Source: Alphaproteobacteria bacterium
Lineage (GTDB): Bacteria; Pseudomonadota; Alphaproteobacteria; Micropepsales; Micropepsaceae
Reading direction: 5' to 3'
Length of the DNA: 5,006 nt
Assembly (NCBI GenBank): GCA_017307315.1
Contig: JAFKFF010000170.1
Location: 1-5,006, forward strand
The notes under the pieces were generated by a model that was not told where the DNA came from, made no database searches, and was given only the letters and a program-made list of their open reading frames with translations. This document shows positions 1-5,006 of the stretch, in pieces; positions within the stretch are counted from its first letter, which is position 1; every line of letters begins with the position of its first letter. A program made the position numbers and the translations under genes.

Positions 1-1342
1 CGCGCAGCTTCGCCTCCTCCGCGACCAGCAACTTGAGCTGCGCCTCGCCTTTCTTGTAGAACTCCTCCACCGACTCGAAAATCTCGGTATGGCCGAGATG
101 CGGATAGTTCAACGGCGCGATCTGCGTTCCATCCTCGGTCAAAAGGTCCACGTCGGACGCGAACCAGCCATTTTCCTTGGCCTGCTTGTACAGGAAGGTG
201 CCGGGATAGGGCGCGGCCAGCGACACCTGCAAGGTGCGCGGATTGACTTCCTTGGCGAAGGCCAGCGTTTCCTGGATGGTTTCGCGGGTCTCGCCCGGCA
301 GGCCCAGGATGAAGGTGCCGTGCACGATGATGCCCAGCTCGTGGCAGTCCTTGGCGAAGCGCTTGGCGACTTCGACCAGGAGGCCCTTCTTGATGTTGTG
401 CAGGATCTTCTGGTTGCCGGATTCATAGCCGACCAGAAGAAGCCTCAGGCCATTGGCCTTCATCACTTCCAGAGTCTTGCGTGGCACATTGGCCTTGGCG
501 TTGCAGGACCAGGTGACGCCCAAAGGCCCCAGTGCCCGCGCCAGTTCTTCCACCCGGTCGTGATTGTCGGTCAAGGTATCGTCGTCGAAGAAGATTTCGC
601 GCACTTCGGGGAAATTGTCCTTCACATACTGGACATCCCGGACCACCCGCTCGATCGACATGAAGCGGTATTTGTGCCCCCCAATGGTCTGGGGCCAGAG
701 GCAGAAGGTGCAGCGCGATTTGCACCCGCGGCCGGTGTACCAGCTCATGTAAGGGTGCTGCAGATAGCCGCCGAAATACTTCTTCACATTGAGCTGCTTG
801 TAGAGCGGCAGCACGGAAGGCAATTTGTCCATGTCCACCAGGATCTCGCGTTCCGGATTGGAAACGATTTGGCGATCGGCATCGCGGTAGGTCAGCCCCT
901 TGATGGTGGACCAGTCCGCGCCTTCCGCCAGCTCCTGAATGGTGAAGTCGTATTCATTGCGCGCGACGAAATCGAGTTCGGGGCAGGCTTCCATGCTTTC
1001 GACCGGCTCGACCGCCACCTTGGCGCCGATGAAGCCGATCTTGGCGGTCGGATTGACGTCGCGCACCAGGCGCGCGGTCTTGCAGTCGGACTTGAAGCTG
1101 GGCGTCGAGGTGTGAATCACGATCAGCTCATGCGCCTTCACGTCTTCCTCGATATCCTTGAAGGACAGATTGTGCGGCGGCGCATCGATCAGCCGCGAGC
1201 CCGGCACCATGGCGGCGGCCTGCGCCAGCCAGGTGGGAAACCAGAAGGACTTGACCTCCCGCTTCATCTGGTAGCGCGCGCCGGCGCCGCCGTCATAGCC
1301 GTCGAAGGACGGTGCCTGGAGAAAGAGGGACTTCATCGTCAT
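1..1342 (-). CDS. hpnJ: HpnJ, hopanoid-associated radical SAM protein (partial, C-terminus off the left edge)
   Basis: Radical SAM enzyme of hopanoid head-group synthesis. In Burkholderia cenocepacia, family knowledge assigns HpnJ to making the BHT cyclitol ether from BHT-glucosamine, after HpnI and HpnK. The visible part is 447 residues. Residues 1-190 form the region usually described as a B12-binding-like domain, opening with FLQAPSFDGYDGGAGARYQ, a typical HpnJ start. The cluster CKSRCTFC (C207, C211, C214) is the 4Fe-4S/SAM motif CxxxCxxC. It is followed by acidic FFDDDTLTDN (251-260), VGYESGN (304-310) and GTFILGLPGET (342-352), the expected strands of the radical SAM barrel. The start at 1342 is preferred because GAAGG lies 10 bases upstream; a second in-frame ATG at 1336 (MKSLFLQ) also fits family starts. 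The gene lies 13 bases after hpnI, whose stop codon overlaps this ribosome site. Perhaps 20-40 residues are missing at the end, judged from usual family length. Confidence 0.93.
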   Translation of the reverse strand, partial: MTMKSLFLQAPSFDGYDGGAGARYQMKREVKSFWFPTWLAQAAAMVPGSRLIDAPPHNLSFKDIEEDVKAHELIVIHTSTPSFKSDCKTARLVRDVNPTAKIGFIGAKVAVEPVESMEACPELDFVARNEYDFTIQELAEGADWSTIKGLTYRDADRQIVSNPEREILVDMDKLPSVLPLYKQLNVKKYFGGYLQHPYMSWYTGRGCKSRCTFCLWPQTIGGHKYRFMSIERVVRDVQYVKDNFPEVREIFFDDDTLTDNHDRVEELARALGPLGVTWSCNAKANVPRKTLEVMKANGLRLLLVGYESGNQKILHNIKKGLLVEVAKRFAKDCHELGIIVHGTFILGLPGETRETIQETLAFAKEVNPRTLQVSLAAPYPGTFLYKQAKENGWFASDVDLLTEDGTQIAPLNYPHLGHTEIFESVEEFYKKGEAQLKLLVAEEAKLR

Positions 1343-1352
1343 GGAACAACTA

Positions 1353-1357
1353 CCTTC
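1353..1357 (-). promoter_or_regulatory. Ribosome binding site of hpnJ, overlapping the hpnI stop codon
   Basis: On the minus strand the hpnI stop TGA (1358-1356) runs into AGG, giving TGAAGG. GAAGG then sits 10 bases before the ATG at 1342. This spacing decides for 1342 over the ATG at 1336, where the gap would be 16 bases. The layout suggests that ribosomes finishing hpnI help to start hpnJ. Confidence 0.65.
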
Positions 1358-2510
1358 AGGATTGTGACAGGGCGCCGCTGGGCTCGACCGAGAAGCGGCT
1401 TCCGCGCCAATGGACCGTCTCGCCGAACTGCGACACCACGAACACCGCAAAACTCAAGAGATCGCGCACCGGCAAGAGCCAGTACGGACCCGCATGGGTT
1501 CCGAAAATACCATCGATGCGCCACTTGAGGAACAACCGCGCCGCCACCGTCACGCCCATAACCGTCATGCTGAGCCAGGAAAAATCCAGCAAAAATGCGG
1601 ACAAAAGCGCGATCGGGAACCCGAATGTGATCACGCTGCCCAGATGGCCCAGGGGATTAACGGTCCGGATGGTGCGTGTCCAGCGCAGCTCGTGGCGCAG
1701 CAGGTCGCGCGCGCTGGCTTCGGCGGCGGTATGGCCGACCCCCATCGCCGGGATCGCCAGCCGGTATCCCCGCGCCCGCACCGCCCGGCCGATCTCGTAA
1801 TCGTCCGCCAGGTAATCGGCGAACGCGGAGAATCCGCCGATCTCCTCCAGCATCGCGCGGCGAAGCGCGATGGTCGATCCCATGCAGGGCTGCGCCAGCC
1901 CCAGGCTGATGCCGAAGACGACATTGGGCAGGAAATCGTAAGTCGTGCCCATCGCCGACAGGACCGGCCAAAGTCCCTTCTCGCCGCGCGCCACTTCACC
2001 GGTGTAAAGGCAGGTCACCAGGCCCACGCCGGGCGCCGCCATGGCATCGGCCACCCGGCGAAGCCAGTCGGGCCTGACCGCGATATCGCTGTCCGACAGG
2101 ATCAGGACATCGTGCCGGGCCGACGGCAGCATGTTGATGAGATTGGAAACTTTGGCGTTGGTGCCGTGCTCGGCCGCGTCCGCCACGAGGACGGCGTCGC
2201 AGCCGGGATGACGGGCGCGCAGAGCCTGAACGATTTGAATCGCCGGGTCGGTCTGGTCGTGCACTCCGAACACGATCTGGATGGGGCCGGGATAGTCCTG
2301 GACAAAGAAGCTTTCGAGATTCTCGGAAAGACCGGGTTCGCCCAGATGCAAGGGCTTGAGTATGGTCACCGGAGGATAGGAAGGCGCCCGCTCCGCCGTC
2401 CGGCGCATGAACCGGCCCGCCAGGATGGCGGCCGCCAGGGCATAGACCGCGCCCGCCAGCGCGAGCCCGGCCAGAATTCCGCCTGCCCAGAAAAACAGAG
2501 ACGCCATCAT
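1356..2510 (-). CDS. hpnI: HpnI, hopanoid glycosyltransferase (ceramide glucosyltransferase-like, GT2/GT21)
   Basis: Membrane-anchored glycosyltransferase that, from family knowledge, adds N-acetylglucosamine to bacteriohopanetetrol at the inner membrane. It is 384 residues from the ATG at 2510, normal for the family. A hydrophobic N-terminal segment (about 5-33) is followed by the conserved VTILKPLHLGEPGLSENLES (48-67). The D1 region is HDQTD (84-88), the DxD is DSD (140-142), D3 is ADDYEIG (235-241), and HELRW (273-277) matches the (Q/R)xxRW acceptor motif of ceramide glucosyltransferases with His in the first position. Hydrophobic segments at about 292-323 and 347-363 follow, as in GT21 proteins. 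The frame is open to a GTG at 2534, which would add 8 residues, but GGAAGGA (2517-2511) just before the paired ATGs at 2510 and 2507 suggests translation starts at one of them. It is coupled to hpnJ downstream. Confident in the family; the exact start is open. Confidence 0.92.
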   Translation of the reverse strand: MMASLFFWAGGILAGLALAGAVYALAAAILAGRFMRRTAERAPSYPPVTILKPLHLGEPGLSENLESFFVQDYPGPIQIVFGVHDQTDPAIQIVQALRARHPGCDAVLVADAAEHGTNAKVSNLINMLPSARHDVLILSDSDIAVRPDWLRRVADAMAAPGVGLVTCLYTGEVARGEKGLWPVLSAMGTTYDFLPNVVFGISLGLAQPCMGSTIALRRAMLEEIGGFSAFADYLADDYEIGRAVRARGYRLAIPAMGVGHTAAEASARDLLRHELRWTRTIRTVNPLGHLGSVITFGFPIALLSAFLLDFSWLSMTVMGVTVAARLFLKWRIDGIFGTHAGPYWLLPVRDLLSFAVFVVSQFGETVHWRGSRFSVEPSGALSQS

Positions 2511-2517
2511 TCCTTCC
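2511..2517 (-). promoter_or_regulatory. Possible ribosome binding site of hpnI (GGAAGGA)
   Basis: GGAAGGA on the minus strand is the only good Shine-Dalgarno near the start of hpnI. It directly abuts the ATG at 2510 and lies 3 bases before the ATG at 2507, both short spacings. The upstream GTG at 2534 has no purine-rich site in front of it. This makes 2507 or 2510 more likely than 2534, but the unusual spacing leaves doubt. Confidence 0.4.
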
Positions 2518-2689
2518 GGCCCCCGCCGAAGCACTCTATTTAATGGAGGGGACTGGCAGGGAGAAGGCCCAGGCCGGAACCCGGACTGACAATTCCGTTA
2601 TGGGACTTGCCGGCTGCCGGCGCTCCGGAAGCGGCCCCGGGCCTTTTCCGTTTCCGCAGGGCGGGCCTGCATCCTACGCTTGGCGGAAC
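2518..2689. other. Intergenic spacer upstream of hpnI; AT-rich patch at 2537-2544
   Basis: No gene is seen here on either strand beyond antisense frames with no recognisable protein. On the minus strand TTAAATA (2543-2537) stands out in GC-rich surroundings and could be part of a -10 element; no convincing -35 lies 16-18 bases upstream (TTCTCC at best). If it were a -10, the transcript would begin close to the GTG at 2534, again favouring the ATG starts. GCCGGC occurs twice, one base apart, at 2609-2614 and 2616-2621. A short inverted repeat, GCAGG/CCTGC with a 5-base loop (2656-2670), has no U-tract and is not a good terminator. Promoter reading is weak. Confidence 0.3.
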
Positions 2690-2710
2690 AAAGCGCTCAG
2701 AGCGCTTTTT
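2690..2710. terminator. Strong 8-bp hairpin enclosing the stop codon of the MetA-like gene; U-tract on the plus strand
   Basis: AAAGCGCT (2690-2697) pairs perfectly with AGCGCTTT (2701-2708) around a 3-base loop. Read on the plus strand it runs into TTTTT (2706-2710), the classical form of an intrinsic terminator, although no plus-strand gene is recognised upstream. Read on the minus strand, the direction of the MetA-like gene, it is followed by a weaker TTTGTT. The stop codon of the MetA-like gene (2699-2697) begins in the loop, so the hairpin includes its last codons. It could act in both directions, ending transcripts of the MetA-like gene before hpnI and blocking antisense transcription into it. 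Confidence 0.55.
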
Positions 2711-3680
2711 GCTGGCTCGCCGAAACACGGCCGGCGCGGCGGCGAGGCTTGTCGAGGGCGATCCCGGCAATCCAGTTGGCGAACAGCCGCAAGGTATAGC
2801 TGCGCCAGGATTGCAGCGGCACCGCAGCCATCACCACTTCGTTATAGTCGGCGATGGAAGCGCGCCGGGCATCGAGCGACTGAAGCGCGTTTTCCGTGAC
2901 GCGGTCGAAATAATTCTCCGGAATGCCGGGACGCGGCTCCTTGCCCTCCAGAAAGCGGCCCATGTCGCGCAGATATTCGCGCCCCAGCGCATCCGCGCCA
3001 TATTCGGGATGACCCTGCAGGAAGACGAAACGACTGCGCCCGTCCCGGACGAAAAGATCCGGCGAACCGTCGGTCAGCCGCGTCAGCACCCGGTAGCCTC
3101 GCGCCGCCAGATCGCCCTCCAGCAAACCGTCCCGGCGCGAATGGGGCGTCGCAGCCCGGGCTGGAATGCCCACCAGCAGAGGATCGTCCACCGCGCGCAG
3201 GCTGTCGAAAACGCCGCTGAGCTTCCTGGCGAGCGGGCGACGCGCGATGCCGTCGAAATGCAGCACCGCCGCATGCGCCGCCAGCCCGGAAAAGAGGGTC
3301 GAAACGGTCCCTCCCACCGCCCAATCCATCAGATGGGTCAGGGCTTCCCAATAGGGCTCCTTCTCCAGCCCTTGCCCATGCGCTTCCGCGCCGGTGAGGA
3401 TCAGCGCGTCCATGCCCGAATCCGGCAGGTCGTCCGCGTCGGCATAAAAGCCCTCCATGCGGGAAAGCGCGACCTCGCCGCGCGGCACCTGCGCCATCGC
3501 GAACAGATGCAAACGGACGTCGAAATTTCCGGAAGCCTCCTTCAGCAGCCGCGCGAACTGCAATTCGGTGGCGCGGAGGGCCGAATCCGGCATGTTGTTG
3601 ACCAGCGCGATATGCAAGGTGGCCCGGGTGCCGCGATGGCCGAAGGCGAAATTCTCGATGATCTTATCGCCCCGCGACAT
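2697..3680 (-). CDS. MetA-like homoserine O-acyltransferase family protein lacking the catalytic cysteine
   Basis: Belongs to the homoserine O-succinyl/acetyltransferase (MetA, class I amidotransferase-like fold) family, which acylates homoserine in methionine synthesis. From the ATG at 3680 it has 327 residues. Family landmarks: IALVNNMPDSALRATE (24-39), ALILTGAE (92-99), TVSTLF (125-130), KLSGVFDS (153-160), PHSR (179-182), FLQGHPEY (220-227) with His224 and Glu226 of the triad, and SWRSY (291-295). The nucleophile elbow reads FSGLAAHAAVL: Gly132 stands where E. coli MetA has Cys142, and the whole protein has no cysteine. Standard acyl-cysteine chemistry is therefore not expected, so it may be inactive, regulatory or altered in function. 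The frame is open to a TTG at 3752 (24 more residues); neither start has a good ribosome site, and ATG 3680 fits family N-termini better. It precedes hpnI on the same strand but a hairpin lies between. Confidence 0.85.
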   Translation of the reverse strand: MSRGDKIIENFAFGHRGTRATLHIALVNNMPDSALRATELQFARLLKEASGNFDVRLHLFAMAQVPRGEVALSRMEGFYADADDLPDSGMDALILTGAEAHGQGLEKEPYWEALTHLMDWAVGGTVSTLFSGLAAHAAVLHFDGIARRPLARKLSGVFDSLRAVDDPLLVGIPARAATPHSRRDGLLEGDLAARGYRVLTRLTDGSPDLFVRDGRSRFVFLQGHPEYGADALGREYLRDMGRFLEGKEPRPGIPENYFDRVTENALQSLDARRASIADYNEVVMAAVPLQSWRSYTLRLFANWIAGIALDKPRRRAGRVSASQQKAL

Positions 3681-3898
3681 CAAACGGTCCCGCGCTGCAA
3701 AGGGATCGGGTTCCCTGCGCCTGCCGTACGGCCAAGCTTCGGCCTGCGGCAACCAGCCCGCGCAACCTGCCTGAAAACCGTGGATGAGGAAGACATGCGC
3801 AAAACCGGGAAACTCCGCCGCAACCTACGATCGGTAGCTTTAACGTTCCGCTAATAAGCCGGCAGCAATAAGGAATTGTCAGGAAGGACTTTCAACGC
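3681..3898. promoter_or_regulatory. Divergent intergenic region between the MetA-like gene and the GNAT gene
   Basis: Both flanking genes are read away from this region, so it must hold or adjoin promoters for both unless the MetA-like protein starts at TTG 3752, in which case the spacer shrinks to about 146 bases. The patch 3838-3880 is clearly richer in A/T than its surroundings, with TAATAA (3852-3857) and CAATAA (3866-3871) on the plus strand and the palindrome AACGTT (3842-3847). No -35/-10 pair with 16-18 base spacing convinced me on either strand, so the location is inferred from layout and composition only. Confidence 0.35.
3881..3888 (+). promoter_or_regulatory. Ribosome binding site supporting a TTG start of the GNAT gene
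   Basis: AGGAAGGA lies 10 bases before the TTG at 3899. An in-frame stop TAA (at 3869-3871) lies upstream with no ATG, GTG or TTG between it and 3899, and the next in-frame ATG is 26 codons further on, inside the conserved N-terminal part of the domain. The site therefore decides for TTG. Confidence 0.6.
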
Positions 3899-4738
3899 TT
3901 GTCCGCTGATTCCCCCGCAATTTCGCGTGTAAATATCCGCCAGATTGTGGAAAGCGACCTGCATGCGCTTTCGGAAATGCTGACCGACGGTTTCCGAATT
4001 CATCCGCGCGCTTTCTGGAGCGAAAGCCTGGCTCGCATCGCGGCACGTCCTGCCATCGCGGGCATGCCTCGCATCGGCTATGTGCTGGAAACCGATTGCG
4101 GGCTTGTGGGTGTCATCCTCATGCTCTCCACCAGACGAAACGGGCACATCGTCTGCAACCTGTCATCCTGGTATGTGGACCGTGCTTATCGCCGCCCTCA
4201 TGCGACATCGCTTCCCACGATGGCGACGAGCGTGGATGGCCCACTTTACTTGAACACCTCGCCCGCCGATCATACGCGCAAGTCCATGGCTGCAATGGGC
4301 TGGTTGCAGTATAATTTCGGCCGCAGCGTCGCCTTCCCTGCCCTCGGACCTGGCGCCGGGCGCGTCAGCGAGAAGATTCCGGACGATCTGCCCGAACGCA
4401 CCATGTTGGAAGATCATCGCGCATGGGGCTGTATCAGTGTCGTGTGCAAAAAGGAAAATGCGATTTCGCCGTTTATCTTTCGCGCCCGCCGCGTCACGCG
4501 CTTCAGATTTCCCATCATGGAATTGATCTATTGCCGCGACACCTCGGCTTTCGAGCGCTGCGGCGCCGCGCTCGGACGCTGGTTCCTGGCGCGAGGCTCT
4601 CTCGGCTTCATTCTGGACGGCAAGGTGAAAAACATGCCGTCCGTGTATGTCGATGGCAAGGAGCCGCGGCTTTACAAAGGACCGCACAGGCCCAGATTGA
4701 ACGACCTCGCCTATACCGAAAAAGTGCTGGTGGGCTGA
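3899..4738 (+). CDS. GNAT-like acyltransferase (acyl-CoA N-acyltransferase fold), substrate unknown
   Basis: 279 residues. The N-terminal 145 or so resemble a GNAT domain: VNIRQIVESDLHALSEML (11-28) as beta1/alpha1, IGYVLETDCGLVGVILML (59-76) as beta2/beta3, VCNLSSWYVDRAYRR (85-99) as the beta4-to-CoA loop, and PLYLNTSPADHTRKSMAAMG (115-134), the beta5/alpha4 segment typical of GNATs found near polysaccharide genes. The CoA loop after Val93 reads RAYRRPHATSLP and lacks the Gly-rich Q/RxxGxG/A, so CoA binding is not assured. Residues 175-279 form a further region that I do not recognise as a standard domain. The start is TTG with a good ribosome site. Divergent from the MetA-like gene; its 3' end overlaps the oppositely directed deacetylase gene by 28 bases. 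A role in modifying an envelope glycan or lipid is inference from neighbours only; the fold assignment is moderately sure. Confidence 0.75.
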   Translation: MSADSPAISRVNIRQIVESDLHALSEMLTDGFRIHPRAFWSESLARIAARPAIAGMPRIGYVLETDCGLVGVILMLSTRRNGHIVCNLSSWYVDRAYRRPHATSLPTMATSVDGPLYLNTSPADHTRKSMAAMGWLQYNFGRSVAFPALGPGAGRVSEKIPDDLPERTMLEDHRAWGCISVVCKKENAISPFIFRARRVTRFRFPIMELIYCRDTSAFERCGAALGRWFLARGSLGFILDGKVKNMPSVYVDGKEPRLYKGPHRPRLNDLAYTEKVLVG

Positions 4739-5006
4739 AGCGCGTTCGCCTGGCCCACCGCGATCTTGACCGCCTCCCGCATCGGCAGAACCTCGATACG
4801 CGCTTCGGCCAGGCGCGCCAGCACCTGTGACAGCATCGCGGGCGTGGAATCATAGGGACCGGGATCGTCCGAGACGCCGTGGGTATAAAAGATGATCCAG
4901 GCGCGGTCGTGACGGGCCCTGCGGATCGCGGCGGCGATCGCTTCCCAGTCCCAACACCGCGTCTCCATCGAAAGGGCGTGAAGCAGCGCCAGGTCGACCC
5001 GGCCGC
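4711..5006 (-). CDS. Polysaccharide deacetylase (NodB/CE4-type), C-terminal fragment
   Basis: Only the last 97 residues are visible; the gene enters from the right edge. The segment RAWIIFYTHGVSDDPGPYDS (residues 31-50 of the visible part) matches the late CE4 motif in which a His (here in FYTH) closes the active site; many relatives have FYTHDV, with Asp where this one has Gly. TPAMLSQVLARLAEARIEVLPMREAV is the usual final helix and strand, in which the cell-wall or exopolysaccharide deacetylases end shortly afterwards. The metal-binding Asp and His-His motifs lie outside the window, so activity cannot be judged. It ends with TAG at 4713-4711, inside the end of the convergent GNAT gene. It is not HpnK, which belongs to the ChbG/YdjC family. 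Family moderately sure, substrate unknown. Confidence 0.7.
   Translation of the reverse strand, partial: GRVDLALLHALSMETRCWDWEAIAAAIRRARHDRAWIIFYTHGVSDDPGPYDSTPAMLSQVLARLAEARIEVLPMREAVKIAVGQANALQPTSTFSV

Noticed and set aside
89..1528. Long plus-strand open frame (479 codons) opposite hpnJ
   Set aside because: It is antisense to a clear radical SAM gene, its protein is rich in H, R, G and Q with no recognisable motif, and such stop-free frames are expected opposite GC-rich genes.
1410..2543. Plus-strand open frame (377 codons) opposite hpnI
   Set aside because: Antisense shadow of a well-supported glycosyltransferase, with low-complexity composition rich in R, H, G and Q.
3825..3837. Short inverted repeat CTAC/GTAG around GATCG in the divergent region
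   Set aside because: Four-base arms that do not extend outward; too short to separate from chance.
2607..3854. Plus-strand open frame (415 codons) opposite the MetA-like gene
   Set aside because: No recognisable domain, and the opposite strand carries conserved MetA motifs over the same bases.
2586..3882. Shared 11-mer GGAATTGTCAG upstream of hpnI (2596-2586, minus) and upstream of the GNAT gene (3872-3882, plus)
   Set aside because: Several 11-base matches are expected by chance in 5 kb counting both strands, and the distances to the two starts differ (about 75 and 16 bases), so a common operator is not supported.
4711..5006. The deacetylase fragment as HpnK
   Set aside because: HpnK is of the ChbG/YdjC family, whereas this end (FYTHG, then VLPMREA) is of the NodB/CE4 type, and it is not beside hpnI/hpnJ.

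Overview
The window looks like a stretch of a GC-rich alphaproteobacterial chromosome. Long stop-free antisense frames fit the high GC, and the gene families present (hopanoid side-chain enzymes, and a rhizobial/acetic-acid-type GNAT next to a polysaccharide deacetylase) point the same way. The assignment is an inference from gene content, not from a marker gene.

Layout, left to right: (1) 1-1342, minus strand, the first 447 codons of hpnJ, a radical SAM enzyme of hopanoid head-group synthesis; its C-terminus lies off the left edge. (2) About 1356-2510, minus strand, hpnI, a membrane-anchored GT2/GT21-type glycosyltransferase complete in the window. (3) About 2511-2696, a spacer ending in a strong hairpin that encloses the stop codon of the next gene. 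(4) 2697-3680 (or 3752), minus strand, a homoserine O-acyltransferase (MetA)-like protein in which the catalytic cysteine is replaced by glycine and which has no cysteine at all. (5) About 3681-3898, a divergent intergenic region with an AT-rich patch. (6) 3899-4738, plus strand, a GNAT-like acyltransferase starting at TTG behind a clear Shine-Dalgarno. (7) 4711-5006, minus strand, the C-terminal end of a NodB-type polysaccharide deacetylase, overlapping the GNAT gene tail to tail by 28 bases.

How they work together: hpnI and hpnJ form a translationally coupled pair. From work on hopanoid producers, HpnI adds N-acetylglucosamine to bacteriohopanetetrol (BHT), HpnK deacetylates it, and HpnJ converts the glucosamine into the cyclitol ether. 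hpnK is not in the window and would be expected just beyond the left edge. The MetA-like gene lies upstream on the same strand but is separated by a hairpin and about 190 bases, so it need not share a transcript with hpnI. The GNAT and deacetylase genes resemble pairs seen near envelope or exopolysaccharide genes, but nothing here fixes their substrates.

No tRNA, rRNA, CRISPR, insertion sequence, phage gene or attachment site was seen. The most notable point is the MetA-like protein that keeps its scaffold and His/Glu residues but has lost its nucleophile. No clearly new multi-gene system is visible.
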